Of a stretch of 64,000 nucleotides of DNA, positions 45,665 to 57,299 are shown piece by piece (position 1 is the stretch's first letter; every line of letters begins with the position of its first letter). The translations under genes and the position numbers were made by a program. The stretch lies in assembly GCA_030674185.1 (NCBI GenBank), contig CM060307.1, forward strand, positions 64,314,653 to 64,378,652, written 5' to 3'. This DNA is from Monoplex corrugatus. Lineage: Eukaryota > Mollusca > Gastropoda > Littorinimorpha > Ranellidae. The notes under the pieces are model-generated. The model did not search any database, was not told where the DNA came from, and was given only the letters and a program-made list of their open reading frames with translations.

Positions 45665-45843
45665 GATACTGTAATGGATCCAAAACAAGTGTGATGCCCG
45701 CGCCCAAGCAAACAGGAACCAGAAGAACAAGAAAACCAATGCAAGCGCGTATTCAACAAAACAAGACAAAACAATGTGTTTTGTCTTGTTTTGTTGAAAA
45801 CGTGCTTGCATTGGTTTTCTTGTTCTTCTGGATACTGTAATGG
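45665..45843. mobile_element. Foldback retroposon copy 1 with 13-bp target duplications
   Basis: Direct repeats gatactgtaatgg at 45665-45677 and 45831-45843 bound a 153-bp insert. The insert begins atccaaaacaagtg, then has a left arm (45719-45772) starting ccagaagaacaag, a 5-base loop, and a right arm (45778-45831) that is its near-perfect reverse complement. The two ends are asymmetric: about 40 bases lie outside the hairpin only on the left. No poly-A and no coding frame are present. Confidence 0.88.
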
Positions 45844-46052
45844 TTTGGTACGGTTGTGAATTACTTGCTTGGTCGTTATCATTTCTGTTTTCATAATTTC
45901 GCCTCAGCATCTTCTGGATTTTTGGATGAGGTGCTGCTGCGCTGATCTATCAGCACGAACACAATGCGATTCCTTCTTGCACAACTGATGAGACACAAAC
46001 GTTTGGGCCCAGACCTCCTACTGAGTTCGCGAGTTTTTTTTTCATCAATGAA
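45844..46052. other. No gene recognised
   Basis: Spacer before Rep-A copy 8. Confidence 0.35.
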
Positions 46053-46452
46053 TATAGCCCAGGCGACTGCATAGACTTTAGCAGGGCAATAACCATTTCA
46101 AAACAAACACAACACCTCGTTGAACCCCACAAAAGAAAAAAACATCTAGAAAAGATAATTAAGTACACAAAAGATACATCCTTGGCGTTGACAATTCCAC
46201 CCAATTTATTACAAGGCGTTTAAAAAACAAACAAACATGAAAACAAATGTATAACAAAACTACGTACACAAAAACGTATCCAAAACGGGCCTTAACCACT
46301 TAAAACTGCTTCTGTGCATTGATTTTCTTTGAGCCAAAAGAGTAGTTTATACATGTGCTAAGTTAACAATCCTATCAGAATGTATTTAAGGCTTTATAGA
46401 ACGCAGACAGTTGAATGGACCAGCACGGCAAAAAATGATAGGAAGAAATGAC
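46053..46452 (-). mobile_element. Rep-A copy 8, lacking its 5' end
   Basis: Head atagcccaggcgactgcata, then the cgttgacaattccacccaat and taacaatcctatcagaatg landmarks. It stops after atgataggaagaaatgac, without the G-rich terminus. Loss of the sense 5' end is the pattern expected of incomplete reverse transcription. Confidence 0.75.
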
Positions 46453-48769
46453 GTAACATTCTACAGCCTGCAGTGTCAATGCTTGGTGTGCAAAACATGA
46501 AGCAGAAATCTTGATAATGCTACATTTTCTCCTTCGTTTTTCGGCTCTGTGAATGTGCTAAATGAACTTCTGATATGTCTGCAAAAGAAGAAAATAAAGT
46601 GGGCGTGCCTGACTGAAATATGCAGTGTTTGATGATCATGAAAAGAACAGAAATATCAGCAGCTATGATCATTTATACATGCCATACACAGAATTTTTCA
46701 TGAACCATGCATGTAACAGAATCACAGATAAGACCCGTGCCTTTTCGCGGCCCCTTTTGTTGTTTTGTTCAATCGGTAAAAAGAGTTCTGTTGGAATACC
46801 TTTCCCATCCTGACTATTATTTGATGTTTGTTTAAAAACAATAGTGGGAGAGCGAAATTGACTCATACTTTTTTTTCCAGATCTGCTTCTTAAAGGAAGG
46901 AAGAATGATAATGTTTCGCTCGAACAAGACTTCAGAAATGAAGGCAAATGCATTCAGACTGCAAGCCTCTGGACACTTGTAACACGCCATTATCTTTGCC
47001 TCATACAAAATCACTTATGCAAAGTTCACAGCATGGTCGTAAACACGCTGTAAGAACTGTCGTCACGCAATAAAGACTGTCTCAAAAGGTTGAATTCCCT
47101 GCACACGCACACTACAAACCTGCTGAATATTGTCCACGCTAAAAACATTCTGTGTATGGAAGGGTAAATAATTCTTACACTAAACCCACAACAGATACAT
47201 GAGTAGTATCTCTATTGTATGCTTTTCTGTTTGCCCGTTAAAACAAAAAAAGCGTAGCTTATCCGGATTTAAGTATCCATACTAAAATGATTATATCTGG
47301 GGGCTGACCCGTTGAAAGTACATGTCCATGATTCAGTTTATTATGATAAAAACCACTGCAAGCTTATCTGACGTATATTTTATTATCTACACAAAAGCAT
47401 CAATTTTTTATTGGTGTTGATTCATACTCACTCGTTATGTCGTTCATAGCACATTTGTGAAAGGCAGAAATCACAGTTAACTTTCGTTTATTTTATTTTA
47501 TTTTATTTCTTTTTTAGATGTGCACTGGGTTATCCTTTTGATGTTGGTAGTGGCTTAATTAATGTAAAATCCTAGTCAACAGAATAATAACTAAACAACT
47601 CTGTTTTATTCAGAGTTGGATCAACTAAGTTGATAGACCCTTAGTTTACGCAAGACTAAAATAATCATGTCTTGGAAATCTTACGCTTTTTTTTTTTAAC
47701 TGTTCACGTCTATTTGAAAGGACATCGTTTTGGTTTGGTTCCCAATAGCACATCTGACAACACTGGTCGTAAGGATTACACATGTCATGGTCGGCCCTTT
47801 GTATAGTGACCCGCTTGCTAAAGGCATGGGGTCAAGTAGTAGAAAAGCAACGAATTCTCCCTGTATGTCCTGTTCTGACAGTTACCGATAAAGATAAGGC
47901 ATGTTAATTTAAGATTATAAGAATGTTTGAAAATAAAAGGGGGGGGGGGGGGGGATGTTGAGTAACTTAAGTGACTGTTGATTTTATCGAGTGTCAAAGT
48001 TTTAATAAATGATCCAGTAATATTACTTTGATTGAGTTCAGATAATTATTGGGATAGCCAAAAACAGGTTTGATATATGCTCCCATGGAAAACACACTGA
48101 ATTTTGTTTATTATTTTGCCTGATCATCATTAATTGTAAAGCGAATATGCATGCCTACATATGCCAAGTACTTATAGCTTGGCCTAGGTGTTTCAGGAGT
48201 GCAGTTCCAGTTTGAAATTCTTAAGATTCTAGATTACATCCTAGTTTTGTTGTACCAGTCTTGTTTTTTTTGTTTTTTTTTCATTACACAAATTCTTATG
48301 TCCCAGTATGCAGTACCTGTGATCATACCCTGCCTCCTTCCCATTAAGAACCAAAAGATTTCCAAATCACTGGGCTGTCCATTGTACAGATGTGTGTATA
48401 GTTCTGTACTTGTGAACAGTGCACAGTGACCCGAGATGGGAATCGCTGGCGTAGGGCAGAAAAGTAATAAAAAAAAAAGTCCATCACAGCGAGAAACAAA
48501 GCAATCTATCTTATACTAAGATAAAACTTCCCTTCAGCCCTGACTAAAAGCTCCGCTTTAATGTACAATTAACACCCTACGCCAAACAAGTGCAATGCAA
48601 ACATGCAATATATCCATTCAAAAGCCACTGCTTGCATGAACTACCTACGCCACACTATGTCCAACTGCAAACGTTAATGGAAGAATATGACAATAATCAG
48701 GTAATGATGCAATTAGGGTATCTAACACGTAAAACTGGTCTGCTTCTGACAACACAGACGCTAACCTGA
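46453..48769. other. No gene recognised; longest repeat-poor stretch
   Basis: AT-rich, with a run of about 15 G at 47939-47954 and poly-T near 47690. Short frames lack motifs. If a host regulatory region or intron exists in this window it could be here, but nothing in the sequence proves it. Confidence 0.4.
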
Positions 48770-49720
48770 ACTCTAACCCTAGGCCTGTCTTACTCCTCAC
48801 CCATGGGGTCTGCAATCTGTACCCAAAGAAAACCAGTCCCTAAGAGAGACGGTTTGGGATAGACTAGGATCAATTACATCATATCCCTTCACAAAATCCA
48901 AGAGAAACCTAAACTGCACCTTTATCTCACTTGTTTTGTTTCACATTAAACAGTGACAATTTCATGCTCATATCAGCTCCAGTAACCATGCCGGCTTCTG
49001 TCTACTACTGTCTGTCACCGTTGATGGTTCTGACTGGAGGACTGCGGGCTCAGTGGCGTAGCGTAGATCCTTGGACTCAAGATCTGATGTCTTGAGCTTA
49101 GCTTAATAGCAGCAAGCAACATAAGAATAACCTGCTTGATGCTCACGTTGGTGCACCAGTCATTCTGGTGGTGCCAGTGTCATAGAATCACAGGTCCTCA
49201 TTTTTTTGTTTCTTATTAAACAATGATAATTTCCTGCTCATGTACAATGTCAGCTTCAGTAACCCTCTCAAACCTTGCCAGCACATGGATTTTGTTGCAG
49301 GCTCACGGAGTCTGTCAGGTTACCACTGACAGATATGGCTGGAGCGTTTATGAAATGTGTGAATGGAGTGAATCCTCCTTGAGAGAACTCCACACTTTTG
49401 GTGTAGACGGGAACAATGACGCACTGATGGCTATGGGCTAATTATGCAATTTAGATCTTTCTCGCTCGAGCAGATTTCACACACGAGTACATGGCTGGAT
49501 TTACGACAACGCTAATAGCTGTTTTAACCCTAATGCTGACCCTTGCCCAACCAATGTGCCTTGGGGCTGGCAATCTATTATCGGGAGAAATGCAGGTCCC
49601 AAAGGGTTTTTTTGGGGGTGGGGGGGGGGGGGTAAAGGACCAAGATCCACACCCAACATCCAAGAGAGAGCTAAACTGGAGTTTAGCCTTCACTTTATCC
49701 CGTGCATTTACAAAGCCATA
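48770..49720. repeat. Diverged local duplications
   Basis: The stretches attaaacagtgacaattt (48944) and attaaacaatgataattt (49216) are each followed by a ctgctcat/atgctcat and tcagctyca block. Separately atccaagagaaacctaaact (48896) resembles atccaagagagagctaaact (49658). The paired blocks are not in the same order, so this is not a simple tandem. A run of G lies at 49619-49632. Confidence 0.4.
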
Positions 49721-49950
49721 TCACTTGCATAAGTGTTTTTGCTCGATTTCATTTAGAAAAATAATCATCCACCCCCATCAGTGAATGCTTCTGCACGAGT
49801 TCCAGATTACATAAATTTAGAGCAGAAGCCATTTCATCTCATATTGATTAAACAATCTGTGCTTAAAGCAGAGTTACAATAACTTTCATCTGAACACATT
49901 TTTTATGACGGTTGAACCATTTACAATAATGAAAACTAGCAAGTGTAAGG
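49721..49950. other. No gene recognised
   Basis: Spacer without notable features. Confidence 0.3.
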
Positions 49951-50035
<85 letters not shown>

Positions 50036-50070
50036 ACACAACACACACACTCACACATACACACACACGC
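49951..50070. repeat. (CT)n-(CA)n compound microsatellite
   Basis: CT array to 49993 then CA with taca and tca interruptions. Confidence 0.95.
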
Positions 50071-51121
50071 ACGAACGCTTGTTATTTTCAGCTGCTCTTT
50101 ATGTTCCTGTCTGCTTTAAGACATTAGCCTAAAACAAGAAAAAAATGTTTTCCCCAATAAATTAGTTACAAAATACAGTGCTTTCTCTAAAGTTTTTATG
50201 TCTATCTTTACTGTTCCTTGTCGAGATTTAACTCGGCCAAAACACTGTACTGTTTGCTGACAATGATAAAATTTGATTTTTCTATGCTCAAAACACAAAG
50301 CTTTACCCGCGCCAATTTATCTTAGTTACGGACTAATTTATCTCCCACGTTAAAATTTCTGCGTGAATTCTTCCGTTTCTCTATAAGGCGCATCATATCA
50401 ATTAACTGATTAATCAAATCAAAATTGCTAATGGTGTTTATCATATTAAAACCAGTATTTAAAACATGAATTCAATAATTGAATGATACAGTTAATGATA
50501 AAATCAATGTTGTATTCGATTAATTAACAATGAATATGGGAAAGAAGACATATAAACATGGGAAAGATAATACATAAATACTTACGTTTTGTGACCAAAT
50601 TTGCCGCCTCACCACAGAACTAGTTAGAAGACACAACAATGTCACAAGCAACCGTACAGCGCAGACTGAAACTAGACAACCTTTCGTGTCAACCTTTTGC
50701 ACCTCTGTCGTTGCCTGCTGCTGACAAGGAACAACTTGGGTGGTGTGCAAGGCGCTGGCACGTGCAAGATGGGAAAACTGCAGCCACACAGCAAAGCAGC
50801 CGACTGTTGTGGAGGATTTTGCCGAAGCCAGGTTTTAAAGGGGGGCAAAAAACGCTCTGTGTGCAAATGACAAAAGTGCTAGCAGGATGATTTGAAGGAT
50901 TGCATGCCCATTCTGAAATAAAAAGCGGGTTACATTACATGCTTGTGTCTTTTCCCCCCCTGACTTGGTGGGGCTGTTGGCGCTAGAATGAGATGGAGAC
51001 CCAAAGACTGGTGTTTTATTATTGCTGACACCTCACAGTCGGTAGCACCCCTTCGCACGTGAATCCGTCAACTACGGTGTGTGCTGGCACCGCTTCCTCA
51101 TCGATTGAAACGATAGCAGCC

Positions 51122-51126
<5 letters not shown>
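50071..51126. other. No gene recognised
   Basis: Frames of 83-89 codons at 50520-50890 on both strands overlap each other and show no motif. Confidence 0.4.
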
Positions 51127-51168
<42 letters not shown>

Positions 51169-51176
51169 GAGGGGTG
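51127..51176. repeat. (GA)n microsatellite
   Basis: GA array with gggg interruptions. Confidence 0.9.
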
Positions 51177-52249
51177 GTCGAAGGGTCGGGTACAAGGGCA
51201 TTGAGCAGTGTCCTTCATCGTGATTGGCTTATCCGATATGGTTTCGTTCGATCAACCATAACAGAAGATCAAACCCTTCTATCTGCTTTTTTTCTTTCGT
51301 TTTTCAAAGATGTTTGCAGCCAAAAATTCCTCACAGAAGGGTTGGCCTGATAACCACTGTGACATTTTGCAGATGTTGTCTTTCCCAGAAACCTTAAAAA
51401 CTGACTGAGGGAAACATTCAAACCAACCACCATCAAACGAAACTGACAAAGTATGGTTGTACTGCTGCTGTCTCTCAACTGTAAATGCAGTTACATATTT
51501 CATTTTTGTTTCTAACGAGTAGTTGGCACCAAGCACCGATCTGAATGTATAAAATCGCTGTGTGCTACAGTTGTTTTACATTTTAAAACGTTGTTATCAT
51601 CCGCTATTACACTTGTCTCTAGGCACCAAGAAAGAATGATGTCAATGGCTGACTGCATTCAGGATGTCGAAGACTTGCCGTTCAGAACGTTGGACGCAAG
51701 GCAGAACAGAATGCAGACCGCATAAACCGCAGCACAGACTACTCATAATCACAGGCCAATTTACAGACACACTTTTGGATGTCGATGAATAGAACATTAT
51801 CGGCCTGCCATACATCTCCAGTCCTGACACAAAGCCGTCGGCACACGACTAGATTTGTGCAGTTTCCATATCCATTACAATAAGCATTGATAGAGGAACG
51901 TCCTTTCAACTTGGAAATCCATTTTCACCTGTCAAAATCCGAAAGGCGCCAACGTGTTTACTGACGAAGGAGAGAACTGTCCACCAAACCCACGTCCTTT
52001 TGGTGGGAGATAAGAGTACAAAGTAAAACTGAGCTAATCGCTGAAGCTCGAAGGTAACCTCAGGGTCGTTGCCTATGGTGATAACATCCAGTTTCCCTGT
52101 CGCAATGCCACTGTCTTCCACAATCCTTCAAGTCGACGATGTTGATGGTACACTGCACAAGCTGTACAGCAATACTTGCAGAAGAATAATGTTGTCACGC
52201 TATTTTGGCCTGCCAGTTCTCCTATTCCTATTTCTCGCTTGCTGAACAA
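51177..52249. other. No gene recognised
   Basis: Minus frames at 51906-52121 and 52073-52315 overlap in different frames and carry a cysteine pair (CKYCC) but match no family I know. The second begins in the SINE below. I do not call either a gene. Confidence 0.35.
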
Positions 52250-52405
52250 TTCTGGAATCAATGAAGGAAATGGTTCGGCCGACATGTTGACTTGGGAGTT
52301 CGGAAGAATCTCCACCTTTTATCCAAGAGGTATTGCCCACGCAGGATCAAACTCAGGCCAAAGCTCAACGTCCTGACTACCTGGCTATCGCACCCATTGG
52401 TTAGC
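52250..52405 (-). mobile_element. tRNA-derived SINE head, diverged
   Basis: On minus the sequence reads GGGTGCGATAGCCAGGTAGT (A-box region), then CCTGAGTTTGATCCTGCG (B-box region), then TTGGATAAAAGGTGGAGATT and CTTCCGAACTCCCAAGTCAA. The last two blocks correspond to the aaagggtgg, ttttccgatct and ggtcaac blocks after the tRNA head of the SINE at 54688. Similarity fades after about 52260. Confidence 0.6.
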
Positions 52406-52413
52406 GGTCTGTT

Positions 52414-52473
52414 TTATTATTATTATTATTATTATTATATTATTATTATTATTTATTATTATTATTATTATAT
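52414..52473. repeat. (ATT)n microsatellite
   Basis: ATT trinucleotides with two-base slips. Confidence 0.95.
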
Positions 52474-52603
52474 AACAATTTAGTCAGTGTGACTCAAAAT
52501 CTAGTTCGGACTCAATCTTTATATGCCATCGTTTTGTTTCAGTTACAATTTCACTTTCTTGCTGCCCGTTCTTCCGCACCGCTTTAATAATACCGATCAC
52601 AAA

Positions 52604-52852
52604 CTGCCATACCCAATAGATCCAAAACAAGTGCGACTGCCCGCGCCCAAGCAAACAGGAACCAGAAGAACAAGAAAACCAACGCAAGCGCGTAATTCAA
52701 CAAAACAAAACAAGACAAGCGCAAATTTTCGGCAACCGGCCTTTGTCAAGCGCGAATGCCGGTTGGCCGAAAATTTGCGCTTGTCTTGTCTTGTTTTGTT
52801 GAATACGCGCTTGCGTTGGTTTTCTTGTTCTTCTGGTTCCTGCCATACCCAA
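52604..52852. mobile_element. Foldback retroposon copy 2 with 13-bp target duplications
   Basis: Direct repeats ctgccatacccaa at 52604-52616 and 52840-52852 bound a 223-bp insert. After a left-only lead (gatccaaaacaagtgcgact) come a left arm about 52658-52740, a 17-base loop, and a right arm 52758-52840. The arms are close reverse complements about 80 bases long. It shares the lead and the first ~55 arm bases with copy 1 at 45665. The extra inner arm (gcgcaaattttcgg) is missing from copy 1. Confidence 0.88.
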
Positions 52853-53529
52853 GTTGAATCAGTCGAAGTCCTGGCCGTGCCAGTAATTCAAAAGACAGCA
52901 AAGTCCAACCACCACGAGGCCATCGTTTCAGGTTCTTTGTTTTGGCGATTTTAGCAGCCCAAATTGTATTGTTTCTTTAACATAATATTAACACGGGCAT
53001 AATAATGACAAACAAATTAACAATAAACAAAACAAACAAACAAAAACAAATAAAATCCAAGGTGACAGGGAGCTTTCAGAGATAAGCTCAAGAGGAACAA
53101 CTTCAATAAAACGCCACTTAAATCCTGATAGGGTTGCCTCCCTTTGACCTTGTTGCTGAACAATTTTGTTTTCTTGTCAATTTGATCTGTTAATTAATAC
53201 ATCGGTCTTGGTACACATTCGTCAATTAAAAAAGGTTTTAATTGTCCTACCAAAGAGATTTTAGCAATGAAATTTACATGCGTACATAAACGCGTCACAG
53301 TTGTTTGCATCTTCGGGTAAAATCTAAAAGATTTATATATTAAAGTCGTTGCAGAGAAAGAATGCTCACTGCAGTTTACATAGAAAAACAATTAATTCGG
53401 GGGCGGGGTAGAGGTGGGAGAAGGCTTTGCCATGTCAGCATAATAAATGCAGTATGCGCTATTAATGTACTATTATTTTTTATTTTTTTTTTTAGAGATA
53501 TTGATCTATTTCTCTATTGTCTGAACTAA
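52853..53529. other. No gene recognised
   Basis: Contains a short (CAAA)n near 53020-53050 and poly-T near 53475-53493. Confidence 0.4.
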
Positions 53530-53995
53530 AGATCTCGTCTTCTTCGCCCTTGCCGTCAACTCCGTGAAGAGTCAATGGAGCGCAGCACTAGAGACTGTTC
53601 ATCAGATTCCTCCATTATGTCGGTTGTGTGACAAAACCTAGGTCTCAGGAATTGGTTTCTCTGTCCATTTAGCAATGTTGTCAATCCATTTGTTTTGTTT
53701 TGTTTTGTTTTGTTTGTGTCTTCCGTTCCGTCTCCCTCAACAGATCCGGGAAGGATTGATTTAAGAAGGCCATTAGATCTTATAACACAGTCATATCAAC
53801 GCAGTATTCTTTTCTTAACTAATGTCAGCAGATCTTCATATGGTCCCATGTGTTATTTGATGGTTTGGCGCACTTGTTCATTGGTGATATGATCAGTGTA
53901 TCTGATGTTCAGTGCAGTATGTTGCAATAAAATCTCATTTCCATGGCTGGAATTCGTCTTTCCAAATCTGCTTTGAGGGCCAATGTCTTGCGTGC
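53530..53995 (-). pseudogene. LINE C-terminal fragment (RTE/Jockey-like)
   Basis: On minus: KADLERRIPAMEMRFYCNIL, then IRYTDHITNEQVRQTIK, then YEDLLTLVKKRILR and SILPGSVEGDG. This is the conserved order of a LINE region after RT (ERRI-ENxxYR-LLxIxYTDHxTNEEV, then a short basic block). An (AAAAC)n stretch at 53693-53713 interrupts it. Stops are present. The matching upstream part lies inverted at 54010-54122. Confidence 0.7.
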
Positions 53996-54009
53996 ATTCA
54001 GGAAGACAG

Positions 54010-54122
54010 AATATAGCCGGCAGAATCGGCCAAGCCAAAACAGCATTCAAGAAGATGGCAAGCATTCTTACCAACAAATGTCTATCAATTAACATCAGAA
54101 AGAGAATTCTTGAATGTTTTTA
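54010..54122 (+). pseudogene. LINE fragment, inverted 5' neighbour of the minus copy
   Basis: The plus frame reads RIGQAKTAFKKMASILTNKC, then LSINIRKRILECF. From the block attcttaccaacaaatg on, it is nearly identical to 20546-20600 of the plus-strand RTE-like LINE. In the protein this block precedes the part seen on minus at 53995, so the two fragments are head-to-head halves. Confidence 0.78.
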
Positions 54123-54687
54123 ATCGTTCTCGTTTTACTCGTTGTTGCTACTGCTGCTACTGCGGTCGTCGTCGTTGATGATGTTTCTTTTCTTTCTTCT
54201 GTTGATTTTCCTTCTTACGGTTGTCTTTTGCTTTGTTTTGTATTTTTCTCCTCTTGTATTCCTTGGTCTTAATCTGTAATTAATATTATTACTGTTGGTA
54301 TTCTTTAACTGCTTCAAATGCTCTTTGTTTTTATTCTTCCTGTTCTGATTTGATTTTTTGTTGTTGAAAATTTAATTCAAACACTGAACATACCTCACTC
54401 ATTTCTGAAGCCTTTAAGATACACAAGCTCTGTTGGGGCAAACGAAACTGACAAGCGGAAGGGGGAGGGGGAGGGACGAGAAAAAACCCACGAGTCAAGT
54501 AATTTTTCAGTCATTTTAAAACACTATGGTAGTGTGAATAAGCATATTCTTATATTGTGTGCAAATCACACATTCGTCACATCAACTTATTTAGACAAGG
54601 CAACATGTGTGGAATAATTGCTAGATGAATTAGGCCTACAGTGAAATGCATAAATGTTGAAGAAACATTCATTTTATATGCATTCGA
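54123..54687. other. No gene recognised; T-rich
   Basis: Pyrimidine-rich on plus at 54140-54360. Confidence 0.4.
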
Positions 54688-54985
54688 CGGGCGCAGGAGT
54701 CAAGTGGGTAAGTATCGAACTTCCAGTCGGAAGGTCCTGGATTCAATCCGCCTGTCACCTCTGCCTGATAGGTAAAGGGTGGGGGCTTTTCCGATCTTCC
54801 TGGTCAACATGTGTGCTGACTTGCCAATGTTTAAACTCTCTTCGTATGTGTGTAGGCATGCAGAATATCAAATATATAAACTAATCATCTTAAAAGTCAT
54901 GTCACATGTCACTGGCTTATGGAAACATGAAAACACTCGTGCATGCCGGCAAAGATGCAGATTGCAACAACATAATGGAATTTGG
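54688..54985 (+). mobile_element. tRNA-derived SINE with conserved central region
   Basis: The head reads gggcgcaggagtcaagtggg (A-box region), cttccagtcggaaggtcctg (anticodon-arm-like), then ggattcaatccg (B box close to GGTTCGAATCC). After it come aaagggtgggggcttttccg, atcttcctggtcaacatgtg and tgctgacttgcca. Further on are cttcgtatgtgtgtaggcat and ggcttatggaaacatgaaaa. I recall this order of blocks from a SINE common in gastropods and other molluscs. The 3' simple tail is missing or eroded. Confidence 0.75.
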
Positions 54986-55875
54986 TCAGCAGCCGGCTTA
55001 CGATATTCAAGCTCCACTATTACGCATTGAGTCCAATTGAGTTCAGCGAACAGCGCTATCGAAAAGCATTTTACTGTGATTTGTGTAATACATACGACAC
55101 AAGAAGGCGTATTTGGCATACTAGAGGATGTTTCGCATTCACAAGGCAGTCATTTGTTTCAATTTGTATCGTTCTGCGCGACAGACGACACTAATACAGT
55201 TGCCGGCCTTCGCTTGTCCTAGGCGTGAAACACTGTCAATAGTAACTACCCTTCTGATCACGGTCTTCACCACAACGTTGCACTTTAGGTCAGACTTCGT
55301 GTCACCTCTCACTGTATATAACAGCGCATATGTTCTGGAGGTTAAGTCCTCTGTCAAGGTTGTGGTGCTCTATGTTTCTTCTGTGAACAAATACAGCCAC
55401 TTACTTCTCTAGATACAAATCGAAAGATGATGCATCTCGTGCTTTCTGCAACCCATTGCTAGCAGGTCCATGAATGATCTTCCTTCTCTCACTGAATCAG
55501 TGCACTATCTCGATGTCCATCTGGTCCACGATCACGTCGAGGTCGTTCTTGAGGTCAGCCAGAACCCATTTTTCATTCTGTTTGAACAGATTTTCTTTTC
55601 TCCATATCAGCTCTTTCTTACCAAAGATTCTGAAAATTTCTTGCTATGGAAAAAAAAAACACCTTCAGCTACAGACTTCACCTTCGACAATCATTTTTCA
55701 GCTTTTCACGTTCTGATGTAATTTCGTTTCTTTTTTTTTTTCATCAGATTTACTTCTTTTTCTCCACCCAAACCACCCACCAACCCACCCACCCACCCGA
55801 CCCACACGTGTAGTGAGGTGTGAGTAGACTGTGATTCCTCATTTCTTCCAATTTACAATCCGGGCAGTGTCATGT
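54986..55875. other. No gene recognised
   Basis: Frames at 54982-55412 and 55470-55721 show no motif. A (CCCA)n-like stretch lies at 55770-55800. Confidence 0.4.
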
Positions 55876-56036
55876 CCACGATCAAGAGCGAGAATTGGAT
55901 TGGAATAAGAATCGAGTTGGTGGACTTATTTCCGTAGCTTTTATGTATGTCAGTGGACCACGATCAAGGGTGAGAATACGATTGGAGTACTCATCGATTT
56001 AGTCGACTCCATAATTCCGTAGTTTCCATTTATGTC
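55876..56036. repeat. Diverged 82-bp tandem duplication
   Basis: Units starting ccacgatcaagagcgagaat (55876) and ccacgatcaagggtgagaat (55958) both run to an ...tttatgt(at)gtc end. Confidence 0.7.
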
Positions 56037-56159
56037 TCTCGATTCTAAAGTAACTTTGAACACAGTTGTTCTCACTGAACAGGGATCTGTCTGTAGACAG
56101 CGTAAGTGTCGTTTCACAACATTCACAGAACTGACGACTTAGTGCTATAGAATTCCTTC

Positions 56160-56935
56160 ACCGTTCTTCTTCGGGTTTTTTTTTCTTTGTTTTTTTTTTC
56201 CTTCTTTTACTTTTCTGTAATGTTTGTTTTCTCTCTTGTTTTTGTTCTTGTTTTTATATTGCTTTTGTTGTTGTTCTTGTTAGTGATGATATTCTGCTTT
56301 CTTTGTTGCTAACGTCTGCCTTTCCTGGCGTTCCTCGTTTTCTGTTTCTTCTCGTAATTCTTTAAAAGCTGGTTGGTGTTTGTCTGTTTTAGTTTTCTTG
56401 TTTGTGTTGCTATTGATGTCCTTATTCTTCTGTGGTTGTAATTGGTCTTTTCGTTTCTATTCTTCTATTTTGTCGTTGGTTTTGTTTCTTCTTTCTTCTT
56501 CTGTGTTGTTTTTATTTTTCTTGAGTTTTTCTTGGTGATCTTTGTCCTCTTCATTTTCAATACTGATTCTGTTCTTTTTCAAGTTTCCGATTTTGTTTAT
56601 TTGTTTGTACGTGTATGTTTTACTGTTGTTTGTTTGTTTGTTTTTGTTTTGTTTGTTTGTTTTTCATTTCTGGTGTTATCGAGGGTGGTTTTGTTATCGT
56701 CTTCTTCTTTGTTGTCCCCTGCTCCCTTTGGTTTTTTTCTTCTTGGTTGTTTTTTTCTGTTCCTGTTTTTGTATGTGTTTCTTTCGATGTTATTGTCTTC
56801 TCTTCTTCTTCTTTTTCTTCTTCCTCCTCCTCTTCCTCCTCTTCTTCTTCTTCTTCTTGTTCTTCTTCTGCTTTTTCCTTTTCTTTTTCTTGTTTTTCTT
56901 CGTTGACATCGTCGTCGTTGTTATCATGCTTGTAA
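56160..56935. repeat. Pyrimidine-rich, A-poor low-complexity tract, left part
   Basis: Plus strand dominated by T with C and G, with A rare by eye. It includes a (TTC)n and (TCC)n island at 56800-56870. The 106- to 154-codon hydrophobic frames are composition artefacts. The tract resumes at 60132. Confidence 0.85.
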
Positions 56936-57142
56936 TTACAATATTTATATAGCGCAAAATCTTGATAAAATCAAATCTAAGCGCTGAAACACACACACAC
57001 GCACGCACGAACACACACACACGCACGCACGCACGCACGCACACACACGCACCCACGCACACACACACACACACACACACACGGCTATAAATGGGGAGAA
57101 AGAATAAAAACAATGGAAAATTATAGAGAGCATATTATATAC
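56936..57142 (-). mobile_element. L2-like LINE 3' tail
   Basis: Reverse complement of the 3' end of the L2 copy at 40700-40934: a tatgctctctataattttcc stretch, attctttctccccatttata, a GT array (CA on plus, 56990-57082), the gcgcttagatttgatttta block and gcgctatataaatattg. Only the tail is present. The T-rich tract starts right after it on the lower side. Confidence 0.85.
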
Positions 57143-57144
57143 AA

Positions 57145-57242
57145 ACCAGAAGAACAAGAAAACCAATGTAAGCGCGTATCCAACAAGAACACAACAAAAC
57201 AAGCGCAAATTTTCGGCCAACTAGCCTTTGTACAAGCGCGAA
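57145..57242 (-). mobile_element. Single arm of the foldback family
   Basis: Plus sequence accagaagaacaagaaaacc, then a gtaagcgcgtatccaacaa stretch and gcgcaaattttcggcc, ending through the loop-like cctttgtacaagcgcgaac. It equals the left arm plus loop of the copy at 52604, with no return arm. It joins the L2 tail directly on one side and the I-like LINE on the other. Confidence 0.75.
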
Positions 57243-57299
57243 CGCACGGTCACAGACAGATCACAGACACCAAACAATGGATAATAAAAACGGGACTAA

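Noticed and set aside
45719..45831. microRNA precursor hairpin
   Set aside because: The arms are nearly perfect over 54 bases, the unit is flanked by target duplications and repeats elsewhere, which fits a mobile foldback better than a conserved miRNA.
51906..52315. Two overlapping minus frames with a CKYCC motif as a possible host exon
   Set aside because: Different frames, no splice or domain evidence, and the first begins in a SINE head.
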